Assembly: GCA_002401445.1 (NCBI GenBank)
Contig: NVTD01000004.1
Location: forward strand, 5,605-44,953
Source: Candidatus Wolfebacteria bacterium
GTDB lineage: Bacteria > Patescibacteriota > Minisyncoccia > Phycocordibacterales > GCA-2401445
DNA length: 39,349 nt
Reading direction: 5' to 3'
Shown here: positions 6,939 through 15,650 of the stretch, in pieces
Layout: each line of letters begins with the position of its first letter
Position numbering within the stretch: the first letter of the stretch is position 1
The notes under the pieces: model-generated
What the model was told of the DNA's origin: nothing
What the model saw: the letters and a program-made list of their open reading frames with translations, nothing else
Database searches by the model: none
Program-made: the position numbers and the translations under genes

Positions 6939-7223
6939 ATGACAACACTTACATCAACCAAACAAATAACATCTATAGGTAAACTTTTATCTGACGAGAC
7001 ACGTGTCAATATTCTGACACTGCTGTTAGAGAGCACCGCTGATTTATGTGTTATGGAGATATCAGATGCAATAGCCATGTCTCACTCTGCGACATCACAT
7101 CAATTATCCAAGCTAGAAAATGCAGGTGTCGTATCCTCATTTCGTGATGGTCAAACTGTCTGTTATCACTTAACCGATAAACAAGTAACAGTCTCGATTA
7201 GAAATATTATTAATAATCTATAA
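6939..7223 (+). CDS. ArsR/SmtB-family transcriptional repressor
   Basis: 94 residues from the ATG at 6939. An earlier in-frame ATG at 6909 lies inside the operator and upstream of the predicted transcription start, so it is rejected. The winged-helix fold is clear: GKLLSDETRVNILTLLLE, then DLCVMEISDAIAMSHSATSHQLSKLENAGVV (recognition helix) and a beta-hairpin FRDGQTVCYHLTD. The metal-sensing ELCVCDL box of classical family members is reduced to DLCVMEI, with only one of its two cysteines; another Cys sits in TVCYHL. The signal may therefore be redox or a non-classical ligand rather than a thiolate metal. It is the first gene of the operon 6939-10589. Confidence 0.88.
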   Translation: MTTLTSTKQITSIGKLLSDETRVNILTLLLESTADLCVMEISDAIAMSHSATSHQLSKLENAGVVSSFRDGQTVCYHLTDKQVTVSIRNIINNL

Positions 7224-7224
7224 T

Positions 7225-8343
7225 ATGCGATCTACAACAACAATTATACTCGTACTAATTTTGGTAATCGCAGGAATTATTGTATTCAAAAATAGTAGAC
7301 AGTTTGCACTACCCGATGGAGAAACAATAAAACTAACCGAGGGTGAGGGTTCCCAAAACCACTCAGAGGAAATTATTAAACCAACAAAGACCCGGCCTAA
7401 TACACAAACCACTTCTAGTAATACAAACAACACAGACAATTCTAAAGTAACAGAGCCAACAACCCTTTCATCAACAAGAGAGTTACTTGTAACAGATGGT
7501 GTCAATCATTCAATACCACTTAACGAGATACTTTCTGGAGGTCCAGGAAAGGATGGCATACCCTCTATTGATGATCCAAAATTCACATCCGTTCAAAGCG
7601 CCAAAGAATTCCTTAATGATACTGATGTTGGATTAGGATTTATATGGAAAGGAGAAGCCCGATTTTATCCATATCAAATACTCGTGTGGCACGAAATAGT
7701 TAATGACACTATTGCAGGAGATCGAGTTCTCGTCACATACTGTCCTCTTTGTGCAACTGGCGTTGTATTTGACCCTACAGTAAATGGCATCGAGCGCGAA
7801 TTCGGAGTTTCCGGAAAACTTTGGCAATCAAATCTTTTGATGTACGACCGCACAGGAGACGGTGACACTGAGTCACTCTGGAGCCAGGTTCTTGGAGAGG
7901 GAGTGCTTGGCCCCGAAACTGGAACTCGACTAAAAGTATTGCGAGCAGACACAGTTCAATTTGGATCTTGGATAAAAGACCACCCGGACACAACAGTTTT
8001 GTCCGTGGACACAGGAGAGTCACGGCGTTATGGTTCAGACCCATATGGCGACTACTACACAAATGAATCCGTTTCGTTTGGAGCAACATTTAATGATGAT
8101 CGATTGCATCCCAAAAGGTTTGTTCTCGGAATAGAGATTGATGGCAAATTTAAGGCATACGATAAAGATGCACTACCAATCGGAGAGACAACAGACACAT
8201 TTAATGGAAACACAATAACTATTCAAAAAACTTCAAGTGGTGAAGTTTTGATGACGACAGGTAAAGGCGAAGTATCATTTATTGGAGGCTTCTGGTTCTC
8301 ATGGCTTGCCGTACATCCAGACACAGAACTTTGGAAAAATTAA
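7225..8343 (+). CDS. DUF3179 extracytoplasmic protein
   Basis: 372 residues. An N-terminal signal anchor (residues ~5-22) is followed by a Ser/Thr/Asn-rich linker to about residue 85, then the DUF3179 domain. Conserved blocks are GIPSIDDPKF (111-120), VWHEIVNDT (154-162) and VTYCPLC (170-176, a CxxC pair). The domain's biochemical role is not established. It starts 1 nt after arsR and precedes four thiol-redox genes, so the Cys173/Cys176 pair is a likely target of that relay on the outer face of the membrane (inference). Length and blocks fit the family. Confidence 0.88.
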   Translation: MRSTTTIILVLILVIAGIIVFKNSRQFALPDGETIKLTEGEGSQNHSEEIIKPTKTRPNTQTTSSNTNNTDNSKVTEPTTLSSTRELLVTDGVNHSIPLNEILSGGPGKDGIPSIDDPKFTSVQSAKEFLNDTDVGLGFIWKGEARFYPYQILVWHEIVNDTIAGDRVLVTYCPLCATGVVFDPTVNGIEREFGVSGKLWQSNLLMYDRTGDGDTESLWSQVLGEGVLGPETGTRLKVLRADTVQFGSWIKDHPDTTVLSVDTGESRRYGSDPYGDYYTNESVSFGATFNDDRLHPKRFVLGIEIDGKFKAYDKDALPIGETTDTFNGNTITIQKTSSGEVLMTTGKGEVSFIGGFWFSWLAVHPDTELWKN

Positions 8344-8361
8344 TTAAACAGAAATAACTAT

Positions 8362-8598
8362 ATGAAAAAAGTAACAATGTATTCAACACCGACATGTCAT
8401 TTCTGTCACATTGCAAAGGATTTCTTTAATAAAAATGATGTTGCATTCGAAGAACACGACGTATCAAGTGACGTAGAAAAAAGAACAGAGATGATGGACC
8501 TATCGGACCAAATGGGAGTACCAGTGATACATATAGGAACGGACGTTATTGTTGGTTTCAATGAACCCATGATTCGCGAATTACTAGATATAAAATAA
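8362..8598 (+). CDS. Glutaredoxin-like protein
   Basis: 78 residues, a single thioredoxin fold with active site CHFC (residues 12-15) in MYSTPTCHFC, a cis-Pro in GVPVIHIG and GFNEP near the end. This matches the small NrdH/Grx-type thiol-disulfide oxidoreductases. There is no signal sequence, so it acts in the cytoplasm, unlike its membrane-anchored neighbours. It probably supplies or mirrors electrons for the CcdA/TlpA relay encoded downstream. Confidence 0.9.
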   Translation: MKKVTMYSTPTCHFCHIAKDFFNKNDVAFEEHDVSSDVEKRTEMMDLSDQMGVPVIHIGTDVIVGFNEPMIRELLDIK

Positions 8599-8601
8599 AG
8601 T

Positions 8602-9297
8602 ATGTTCAACAAAGGACTCAGTGTTCCAAATGCAATAATACTTTCTGCTGTTATAGTTGCAGGTTCACTACTAATGGTAGGACGTGACAAAAACAGCGCA
8701 GGATTCCAAGCACCAGCAGTCGCCCACCAATCAGCAGCCGGAACACAAAACATTGAGCTCCGCCCAGTAGATGCAACTGATCATATTTTTGGTGATCCAA
8801 ACGCACCAATAACAATTATTGAATATTCTGATTTTGAATGTCCGTTTTGTGGTCGATTCCATCCAACACTTGAACAAGTAGTCCGCGAGCGCCCGAACGA
8901 GGTTCGATGGGTTTATCGTAACTTCCCTCTTACTTCTATACACTCTCGAGCGCGTGGTGCAGCTATTGCTTCTGAATGTGTTGCAAAGCTTGGTGGGAAT
9001 GACGCCTTCTGGCAATTTAGCGACACACTATTTAAGAACCATAGGCAACTTGGCACAAAGCTATATGAAAGCAGACTTGAACAATTCGGAATTACAAAGG
9101 AAGAATTTTCTACTTGTGTAAAAGATCCTGAAATCGCACGCGCCGTTGATGAAGACACTCGTGAAGCAGCTGGGCTTGGAGGTACTGGGACACCATTTTC
9201 TGTTATTATTAATGCAAAGGGTGAAGCAACACCGTTTAGTGGTGCACTCCCACTCGCACACGTTAACAGTCTAGTAGATAAAGCACTAACTAATTAA
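8602..9297 (+). CDS. DsbA-family membrane-anchored thiol oxidoreductase
   Basis: 231 residues. An N-terminal anchor helix (about 10-25) and a flexible linker precede a DsbA-like thioredoxin domain from about residue 60. The active site is CPFC (80-83) in YSDFECPFCGRFHP. A helical insertion follows (residues ~105-180), and the cis-Pro loop is GTGTPFSVI. It catalyses disulfide exchange in exported proteins. It is 3 nt downstream of the glutaredoxin gene and 1 nt upstream of the TlpA-like gene. Confidence 0.92.
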   Translation: MFNKGLSVPNAIILSAVIVAGSLLMVGRDKNSAGFQAPAVAHQSAAGTQNIELRPVDATDHIFGDPNAPITIIEYSDFECPFCGRFHPTLEQVVRERPNEVRWVYRNFPLTSIHSRARGAAIASECVAKLGGNDAFWQFSDTLFKNHRQLGTKLYESRLEQFGITKEEFSTCVKDPEIARAVDEDTREAAGLGGTGTPFSVIINAKGEATPFSGALPLAHVNSLVDKALTN

Positions 9298-9298
9298 T

Positions 9299-9829
9299 AT
9301 GAAAGCATCAATTACATTCCTAATAATCCTTATACTCGTAGGTGGATTTATTGTTATCAATAAAGAACAAACACCCATCGAGAATGAGCCTACTTCAGTA
9401 GAAACAGAAAGTAAAAAAGATCGTGCTCCAGATTTTACTCTTAATGATTACGACGGAAACTCACAAACATTCTCTGAGATAAGTGAAGGAAAGATTGCTG
9501 TCGTGAATGCGTGGGCTGTATGGTGTCCCTTCTGTAAAAAGGAGCTGGAAGACTTTGCACAATTGCAGAACAATTTTGGAGACGAGATTGTTGTAATTGC
9601 AATTGACCGTGCAGAATCACTTAAGAAAGCAAAAGGTTTTACAGATTCAATAAACGTAACAGACAAAATGACTTTTCTTCTTGACCCTTCTGACTCTTTC
9701 TATCGATCTATTGGCGGATTCAGTATGCCGGAAACAATATTCGTAAATGCAAAAGGAGAAATTGTACTACACAAACGTGGTCCGATAGACTTAGCCGAAA
9801 TGACCGAGATAATTAATTCGATCAAGTAA
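9299..9829 (+). CDS. TlpA/ResA-like membrane-anchored thioredoxin
   Basis: 176 residues. Signal anchor at residues ~5-20, linker, then an AhpC/TSA-like thioredoxin domain. It starts with APDFTLNDYDG and has active site WCPFC (Cys76, Cys79), VIAIDRAE, and the cis-Pro loop SMPETIFV. Such proteins carry reducing equivalents delivered by CcdA to extracytoplasmic targets. One nt separates it from the genes on each side. Confidence 0.92.
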   Translation: MKASITFLIILILVGGFIVINKEQTPIENEPTSVETESKKDRAPDFTLNDYDGNSQTFSEISEGKIAVVNAWAVWCPFCKKELEDFAQLQNNFGDEIVVIAIDRAESLKKAKGFTDSINVTDKMTFLLDPSDSFYRSIGGFSMPETIFVNAKGEIVLHKRGPIDLAEMTEIINSIK

Positions 9830-9830
9830 T

Positions 9831-10589
9831 ATGGAAATAAGTCTCGCATTTACATTTTCAGCACTTGTCGCAGGTCTCTTTACATTTCTTGCACCTTGCA
9901 CACTACCACTCGTCCCTGCATACCTAGGGTTTATTAGTGGTGTTCCTGAAAAGGATTTAAGTAATCCCGCAACAGCACGTATCGCACGACGAAAGATAAT
10001 GCTCAATGGAATCTTCTTTGTATTGGGATTCTCTGCTGTATTCATCATATTTGGGACACTGGCAGGACTCCTCGGGCAAGCTCTCGTTCCCTATCGCCTG
10101 TGGCTCACACGTATTGGTGGAGCATTTGTGATTATCTTTGGGCTCTATATGTTGGATATTCTAAAGCTCCCAATATTTAAAGGTAAGAATCTGGCTGTTC
10201 CGAAATGGTTAGAACTAGGTAAGCCATCAAGTTCATTTGTTATTGGTTCAACCTTTGCATTTGGATGGACGCCGTGTGTCGGGCCGATCCTTGCATCAAT
10301 CCTATTACTTGCGTCTACTTCAACAACCGCATTCCAAGGAGCATTTCTACTCGCAGTATTTTCTCTCGGTCTTGCGATACCTTTTCTACTTGTTGCATTC
10401 GCATTTGGGAAAGCAACGCAATATATAAAAAATATTGAAAAGTATTTAAATGCAATTAATATCATCGGCGGAATATTCCTTGTCATACTTGGAATACTTC
10501 TCGTCACCGGACAATTCAACCTACTAATCATCTATGGATTTGAATTATTACGATTCTTCAATTACGAAGCGATTTACGAATTTTTGTAG
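9831..10589 (+). CDS. ccdA: CcdA/DsbD-type transmembrane electron carrier
   Basis: 252 residues with about six membrane helices. The two membrane-embedded redox cysteines are in APCTLPLVPAYLGFISG (Cys23) and FGWTPCVGPILA (Cys149), the hallmark of the CcdA/DsbD core that moves electrons from cytoplasmic thioredoxin to the outside. It is the last gene of the operon, followed by a terminator. Together with the TlpA- and DsbA-like proteins it forms a complete relay. Confidence 0.94.
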   Translation: MEISLAFTFSALVAGLFTFLAPCTLPLVPAYLGFISGVPEKDLSNPATARIARRKIMLNGIFFVLGFSAVFIIFGTLAGLLGQALVPYRLWLTRIGGAFVIIFGLYMLDILKLPIFKGKNLAVPKWLELGKPSSSFVIGSTFAFGWTPCVGPILASILLLASTSTTAFQGAFLLAVFSLGLAIPFLLVAFAFGKATQYIKNIEKYLNAINIIGGIFLVILGILLVTGQFNLLIIYGFELLRFFNYEAIYEFL

Positions 10590-10590
10590 T

Positions 10591-10630
10591 AAAAAAAGCC
10601 CCGAGGCATTTGGCCGCGGGGCTTTTTTTG
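10591..10630. terminator. Bidirectional terminator between ccdA and DUF1761 genes
   Basis: AGCCCCG (10597-10603) / CGGGGCT (10617-10623), with seven A before the stem and a run of T after it. It serves the redox operon on plus and the convergent minus-strand gene at 10637. Confidence 0.93.
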
Positions 10631-10636
10631 TTTGTT

Positions 10637-11050
10637 TTACCAACTAGCCAAAATCCCTCCCATGACTGCAACAGAAATGAGCTGGTATGAATTGTTAATA
10701 ATCCACAACTTCCATGGCTTTCCTTCCCACAAAACAATACCTAAGCTTGTTGTTGCAATAAATCCTAGCCATACCCAGAATCCAAGTTCCGCTCCCGCAG
10801 CGAATGAATTTGCCCCTGTGAGCGCAATACCTGCTACCAACACATAGCCCATTACAATAGACGCAACTAGAGCTGTGATCAATGTCCGCCCCATTCCTTT
10901 TCTCTTTATTTTTGCAAGAGCCTCTGACGAGAGACCTGCAGCCTTTGCCCAAGAACTTCCAAAGAGTGCTTGAGAATACCATGCCATACCAATTACCATT
11001 GATGCAACAGCGGCAACAATCAAGGCAATAAAATTAACTTCAACATTCAT
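10637..11050 (-). CDS. DUF1761 membrane protein
   Basis: 137 residues with four likely helices. The features fit the DUF1761 family: an opening helix ending in MVIGMAWYSQALFGSSWAKAAGLS, a basic segment KIKRKGMGR, and a final part with WEGKPWKLWIINNSYQLI. The function of the family is unknown. It may be the last gene of the minus-strand run, since the bidirectional terminator follows. Confidence 0.8.
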   Translation of the reverse strand: MNVEVNFIALIVAAVASMVIGMAWYSQALFGSSWAKAAGLSSEALAKIKRKGMGRTLITALVASIVMGYVLVAGIALTGANSFAAGAELGFWVWLGFIATTSLGIVLWEGKPWKLWIINNSYQLISVAVMGGILASW

Positions 11051-11087
11051 ATATAAATAACTTACTAGTAACTTTGTATATATTCTA

Positions 11088-11690
11088 TCACCCTAGAGAA
11101 GTTAAAACGAACTTCGTAAATAGCAATAATCCGCTAAAACCTACATATACTAAAATGTTTAAGACCAGATTTCCTAGCAGAATTACTGGAAATATATTTC
11201 TATATCGACACCCTATAATACCAAGAGGTATTATGACCAACTCGTTTGGAGCCGGGACAAACGCAACATACGCAAATAGAATCATCATTCCAATCTTTCT
11301 GTTTTTTTCCGAGAACCTTTTGTATAGTGACTGAATTTTTTTAACAAATCTGGAATCTATTCCACCTCCAAACCTTCCTACGAAAAACCCGATGCTATCC
11401 CCTATCGTCATACCGATCGCAATCAATCCCACAGCGATCCACGGATCAAGTCCTGCCGACACAAACACAGGTATAAAAGCAGCAATAGGAACTGGAACAA
11501 ATATATTAAACCCACTTACAATCGCAAGAAAAAATATTCCAACATATCCGTACGAATAAACTATTCCTTGAACAGCTTCGTTTCCACTAACCAACCCTTC
11601 CAACCAAAGAGCAAAGACTACCAGAAAGAGCAGCAATACAGCGAAAGATACACCTCTATAAAATGTTACTTTATTTTTTGAGTAATTCAT
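11088..11690 (-). CDS. DedA/VTT-domain-like membrane protein
   Basis: 200 residues from the ATG at 11690. The longer frame to 11801 lies fully inside the upstream coding sequence and is rejected. The protein has five or six helices. YSYGYVGIFFLAIVSGFNIFVPVP, GMTIGDSIGFFVGRFGG and the Pro-containing FAYVAFVPAPNELVIIPLGIIG correspond to the conserved blocks of DedA/SNARE-associated (VTT) proteins, which are linked to lipid flipping and membrane homeostasis. The ATG overlaps the last 20 nt of the upstream gene, which suggests translational coupling. Confidence 0.75.
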   Translation of the reverse strand: MNYSKNKVTFYRGVSFAVLLLFLVVFALWLEGLVSGNEAVQGIVYSYGYVGIFFLAIVSGFNIFVPVPIAAFIPVFVSAGLDPWIAVGLIAIGMTIGDSIGFFVGRFGGGIDSRFVKKIQSLYKRFSEKNRKIGMMILFAYVAFVPAPNELVIIPLGIIGCRYRNIFPVILLGNLVLNILVYVGFSGLLLFTKFVLTSLG

Positions 11691-12498
11691 GAACTTCCCT
11701 ATAAATACTTCTCGCTTCTTGTACTGACAAACCAAACCCTTGGATCTGCTCCTCTGTATACGGCAATATGTCTTGTGCAAGCAACATACCCTTCTCAACA
11801 AAAACCTTTCGTCCAGCTCTTGAAAGTGATGGCAACACCGTTACAGGATAAGCCTTTTTCTTTCTAATTAAATCCTGCAGATTATCCTCTTTTGGATAAT
11901 TCCAACCAGTTAACAATAGATCTCTACATTCTGCATACTGTATAGATTTTCTAGTAAATTTTGTATTTGTGATCAACCACATGATATGTCTAGCTTTTTC
12001 TTTCTCATTTTTTTCCTGGTATGGTGCAATATCATTACGACGAGCGTCAGCATACATAACAACATCAATATGTGTTTTGATTCCAGGGGAATTTCTGTAT
12101 TTCGCTTCAATTAAATAGTGTATGTGATCCTTTTTTGCAAGAACGTCTATCTCATGATCTACACACATTCCTTGCATGATTACATTACGTTCTGTTTTAT
12201 ACCCATATGCACGTAACAATGCTTCTACGTATTGTTCAAATATAAAACCCTCTGGACCAAGAGAATTAACTGCACGACGAAGTCCATAGGACACAGCCGT
12301 ATCTAAATCCTCCTTTACCAAATGTCTCAAAGCCGAACGGAAAATATCCGTACTCGTTATTCCTGGCTCTAATCCTCTCTCGATAGCACTAGAGACTTGT
12401 TCTACTTGATGTCCGGGAACACCTGCACGACGTAGAGACGCAGAAAGTTTCGCATGACTAAATGCTTCATGTCTACCTGTAGCTTTTTTAATATCCAT
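11671..12498 (-). CDS. ATP-cone plus PD-(D/E)XK nuclease-like fusion
   Basis: 275 residues. The N-terminal ~90 residues form an ATP-cone (KKATGRHEAFSHAKLSASLRRAGV...), the nucleotide-sensing module of ribonucleotide reductases and NrdR. Next comes a restriction-endonuclease-like fold with EIDVLAKKDHIHYLIEAKYR, where Asp118, Glu131 and Lys133 form the PD-(D/E)XK triad. The C-terminal ~60 residues are helical (YTEEQIQGFGLSVQEARSIYREVHELLKK). The arrangement suggests a nuclease gated by (d)ATP. Its target is unknown; a role in DNA repair or defence is inference. It overlaps the DedA-like gene by 20 nt. Confidence 0.8.
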   Translation of the reverse strand: MDIKKATGRHEAFSHAKLSASLRRAGVPGHQVEQVSSAIERGLEPGITSTDIFRSALRHLVKEDLDTAVSYGLRRAVNSLGPEGFIFEQYVEALLRAYGYKTERNVIMQGMCVDHEIDVLAKKDHIHYLIEAKYRNSPGIKTHIDVVMYADARRNDIAPYQEKNEKEKARHIMWLITNTKFTRKSIQYAECRDLLLTGWNYPKEDNLQDLIRKKKAYPVTVLPSLSRAGRKVFVEKGMLLAQDILPYTEEQIQGFGLSVQEARSIYREVHELLKK

Positions 12499-12544
12499 AC
12501 AACCAGTATATCAAAAAATAGTATGCGATTCTAAATATTTTATT

Positions 12545-13666
12545 CTAAATTTTCTCTTTCAATTTTAAAATTCTACCAACGCTTTCATTTATTCTTGTCT
12601 CACTAATTATTCCAGAATTAACAGTCTTTACAATTTCAGCATGCACATCAATTATATGTTGTTTTTCTCCAACATAGAGCAAGATATCATTCCCTGCTCG
12701 CAGTGCAGATACTGCTGCTTGCGCGCGTCCATACTTTTTAGTTATTGCACCCATATTCATATCGTCGGTTATTATCACTCCAGTATAATCAATATTTCTA
12801 CGCAAAATATCAGTAACAAATGTTCTTGAGATACTACTTGGATTTTTACTATCAATTTGAGGATACAGAACATGTGCCATCATCACCATTCCGGGATTAC
12901 TTCTCTTTATTGCGTCCTCAAACACAGAAACATGCTGATTGAAGTCTTCTCTTGATATATCTACGACAGGAAGATTCCCATGCGAATCAACTGAATCATT
13001 CGCATGTCCTGGGAAATGTTTAATAGTCGCAATGACTCCATTGTCTTGATAGCCATCAACCATTGTCACACCGAGATCGACGACCCGCTGTTTGTCTCCA
13101 CGAAATACTCGATCAAAGAGGAAAGAGTTCTTATTTGTGATGTACTCCATAACAGGAGAAAAGTTTACATTTATACCGAGTTCGCGGAGATCATTAGCAC
13201 GCGCCACTGCGATTGCACGGGCATGTCCTGCTGTTTCTATGTCGGGTTGCCCTGTAGTCTCATAATCGTCCCCCTTCAAACGTGTAACAATTCCACCTTC
13301 TTGATCTACGCTAATAAACAGCGGTATGTCATTCAACACTGCCCCTTGCAATGATGAAATCATTTCTCGAATACTTGCGGTTGAGGTACCTAGGTTATTA
13401 CCCATTAAAATAACTGATCCTATTTTTCCTTCTGCAATTAACTCTTTCAATTCTAGAACTCCGCTTTCTCTGGGAATACCGAGCAACAACATCTGCCCTA
13501 TCTTTTCCTCTAATGTCATCGCAGAAATTTTCTCCTCTATCGCGCTACTAAAAATCTTTGGGTCCTCATATATTGCAGAAGAATCTATAACACCTCCGGC
13601 ATTCAATCGAACAAGTAAAAACAAAACGAGTATAGATCCAACTAAAATAATAATTTTCTTTTTCAT
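12545..13666 (-). CDS. Glycoside hydrolase family 3, NagZ-like beta-N-acetylhexosaminidase
   Basis: 373 residues from the ATG at 13666, 1 nt after the msrA stop; the longer frame to 13726 runs back into msrA. An N-terminal anchor helix (residues 4-18) puts the enzyme on the outer face of the membrane. The TIM barrel carries SVDQEGGIVTRL, KHFPGHANDSVDSH (the NagZ Asp/His dyad loop, about 216-229) and VIITDDMNMGAI (nucleophile Asp about 301). NagZ enzymes release N-acetylglucosamine from peptidoglycan fragments. The surface anchor suggests wall turnover or scavenging outside the cell rather than cytoplasmic recycling. Confidence 0.9.
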   Translation of the reverse strand: MKKKIIILVGSILVLFLLVRLNAGGVIDSSAIYEDPKIFSSAIEEKISAMTLEEKIGQMLLLGIPRESGVLELKELIAEGKIGSVILMGNNLGTSTASIREMISSLQGAVLNDIPLFISVDQEGGIVTRLKGDDYETTGQPDIETAGHARAIAVARANDLRELGINVNFSPVMEYITNKNSFLFDRVFRGDKQRVVDLGVTMVDGYQDNGVIATIKHFPGHANDSVDSHGNLPVVDISREDFNQHVSVFEDAIKRSNPGMVMMAHVLYPQIDSKNPSSISRTFVTDILRRNIDYTGVIITDDMNMGAITKKYGRAQAAVSALRAGNDILLYVGEKQHIIDVHAEIVKTVNSGIISETRINESVGRILKLKEKI

Positions 13667-13667
13667 A

Positions 13668-14138
13668 TTATATCTTGCAATGTCTACCATTTTTTCTATT
13701 AAAATCTTGATGATATTCTTCGGCACGACAAAAATGTCCTGCTGGTTCTATCGCAGTCACAATTGGATCATCAAACTTTCCTGATTCATCTTTTTCTTTA
13801 AAAGACTTCTCTGCAATTTCTTTTTGATCATCGGTATGATAAAAAATTATTGATCTATACTGACTACCGATATCTGGTCCTTGTTTATTTAATTGTGTTG
13901 GATCATGCATTTTCCAAAATTCCTCCAGTAACTCCTCATATGTAATAATGTCGGGATTGTACGTAATATGAACTACTTCGGCATGACCTGTTCCTCCGGT
14001 ACAAACTTGTTCATATGTCACATGCCCATCAGGACCCCCAGCATAACCGACTTCTGTTTCTACAACACCTTTCAATAAAGAAAACCTCTCCTCAACACTC
14101 CAAAAACATCCCGCCCCAAATGTAGCTTTCTTATTCAT
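13668..14138 (-). CDS. msrA: Peptide methionine sulfoxide reductase A
   Basis: 156 residues. The active site is GAGCFWSVEERF (Cys11). GYAGGPDGHVTYEQVCTGGTGHAEVV and FWKMHDPTQLNKQGPDIGSQYRS are the standard MsrA blocks, and a C-terminal Cys154 (GRHCKI) can act as resolving cysteine. The enzyme reduces methionine-S-sulfoxide with thioredoxin. Gap to nagZ 1 nt, gap to the ABC-F gene 17 nt. Confidence 0.95.
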   Translation of the reverse strand: MNKKATFGAGCFWSVEERFSLLKGVVETEVGYAGGPDGHVTYEQVCTGGTGHAEVVHITYNPDIITYEELLEEFWKMHDPTQLNKQGPDIGSQYRSIIFYHTDDQKEIAEKSFKEKDESGKFDDPIVTAIEPAGHFCRAEEYHQDFNRKNGRHCKI

Positions 14139-14155
14139 TATTCTATTATAGCGAC

Positions 14156-15607
14156 TTATTTGTTCAAATCCAGTATCTCGTCTATACGTATTTGAGCGAT
14201 AAATTCAGGTACGTGACTAACCAATATCATGGCTCCATCATATGCGCTTAATGCCTCTGCAATGATTGGAAGGTGTCTAAAGTTTATGTGGTTAGTTGGC
14301 TCATCCAAAATAAGAAGTCCTGGCTTTTGTAATACCAAACGTGCAAAAGACACAAGTCCCTTCTGACCTTCAGATAAAGTCTCAATCTTTTTGTAAATCA
14401 AATCACCGTCAATGAGGAATGATGAGGCTGTTGAACGAAGTGTTTGTTCATCTTTGTCTTTCATTACTGATTCTAGAGATTCATACACAGTGTCATTAAA
14501 ATCTAGAGTTGAAAAATCCTGTCGATAATACCCAATCCGAATATCATCCCCAATCGTAATTCCCTTTGCAGTATTGTTTGCGATATGCTCGAGCAGAGTA
14601 CTTTTACCAATACCGTTTGGCCCTGTAAGCAATAGGTGTTGATTTTTCTTTAGTACAATCTTTGCTTTCTTTGTTTTTTCCTTTTGATCTTTAAAAATAG
14701 TAAAACTAGAAATACTCAAACGATCTCCAATATAATCCCCTTGTGAATTGATACGAAATTTTCTAATTTCTTTATCGTCTTGTCGCACTTCCACCTTTGC
14801 ATCTTCCATTTCTGCTGCTTTCTCGCGCATTCTCTTTGCTACAACACGCATCTGCCCACCCTTATGACCAAAGAAATTGGCTTTGTCTTTCTTTGCTTGA
14901 ATCTCTTTCTCAAACTGTGCATTTTTTCTTCGTTCTTTTTCAACACGTGCGGTGATTTCTTTTACTACATCAGAATAGTCTCCATCGTATTGTTCTACTT
15001 TTCTCGTACGTACATCCAAATACAAAACACCGTGTGTAAACGCATTTAGGAACTTGGAATCATGGGAAATCACCATACATGTTTTCTTGTATTCCTTAAG
15101 GAACTTTGTAAGATGTTCTATTCCTTCTTTATCTAGATTGTTTGTAGGTTCATCCAGTAACAGAAGATCTGGATTCTGTATCAAAGCCGAAGCAAGCAAT
15201 AACCGTGCTTGTTGTCCCCCAGAAAACTCTCTGATTATTTTGTCATAGGGAGCATGTACATTAACAACAGCAAGTATCTTGTCGATACGTGGATCAATAT
15301 CATATACTTTCTCATCAAAGCGTTTCTCAAAAAAGGCTCGCACGGTCAATTCCAATTCATCTCTTGGGATTACCTGAGGAGCTGTTGCGATAGACATTTT
15401 TTGACCCATATGCATTTCACCGTCTTCAGGTTGAAATGCACCTGTAATCAATTTAAATATAGTACTTTTACCAGCTCCATTCTGCCCCATCAAAGTAACC
15501 TTTGTTCCACGACGCAAAGAAAAATTCACCTCATCTAATATAGGGTGATTATGTCCGAATTCAAACGATAAATCGCTGAACCTAAGTATTGCTTCGCCTT
15601 TGCTCAT
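14156..15607 (-). CDS. ABC-F family ATPase (ribosome-associated type)
   Basis: 483 residues from the ATG at 15607 (MSKGEAIL); an in-frame upstream ATG would add six residues. Two ABC domains occur in one chain with no membrane part. Domain 1 has Walker A GQNGAGKST (~41-49), signature FSGGQQARL and Walker B LLLLDEPTNNLD. Domain 2 has GPNGIGKST, a variant signature LSEGQKGL and LLILDEPTNHIN. A charged linker of ~80 residues (RKNAQFEKEIQAKKDKANFF...) separates them, as expected for the P-site tRNA interaction motif. ABC-F proteins relieve stalled ribosomes or confer antibiotic resistance; which applies here is not visible. Confidence 0.9.
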   Translation of the reverse strand: MSKGEAILRFSDLSFEFGHNHPILDEVNFSLRRGTKVTLMGQNGAGKSTIFKLITGAFQPEDGEMHMGQKMSIATAPQVIPRDELELTVRAFFEKRFDEKVYDIDPRIDKILAVVNVHAPYDKIIREFSGGQQARLLLASALIQNPDLLLLDEPTNNLDKEGIEHLTKFLKEYKKTCMVISHDSKFLNAFTHGVLYLDVRTRKVEQYDGDYSDVVKEITARVEKERRKNAQFEKEIQAKKDKANFFGHKGGQMRVVAKRMREKAAEMEDAKVEVRQDDKEIRKFRINSQGDYIGDRLSISSFTIFKDQKEKTKKAKIVLKKNQHLLLTGPNGIGKSTLLEHIANNTAKGITIGDDIRIGYYRQDFSTLDFNDTVYESLESVMKDKDEQTLRSTASSFLIDGDLIYKKIETLSEGQKGLVSFARLVLQKPGLLILDEPTNHINFRHLPIIAEALSAYDGAMILVSHVPEFIAQIRIDEILDLNK

Positions 15608-15650
15608 AAGGCCAGATAGTAACACAAATAGAGGCTTGTGGATAGCTATT

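Noticed and set aside
11691-11801. Extended N-terminus of the DedA-like protein
   Set aside because: The extra 37 codons lie wholly in the ATP-cone gene in another frame and have an unlikely Cys/Arg-rich composition; the ATG at 11690 is the natural coupled start.
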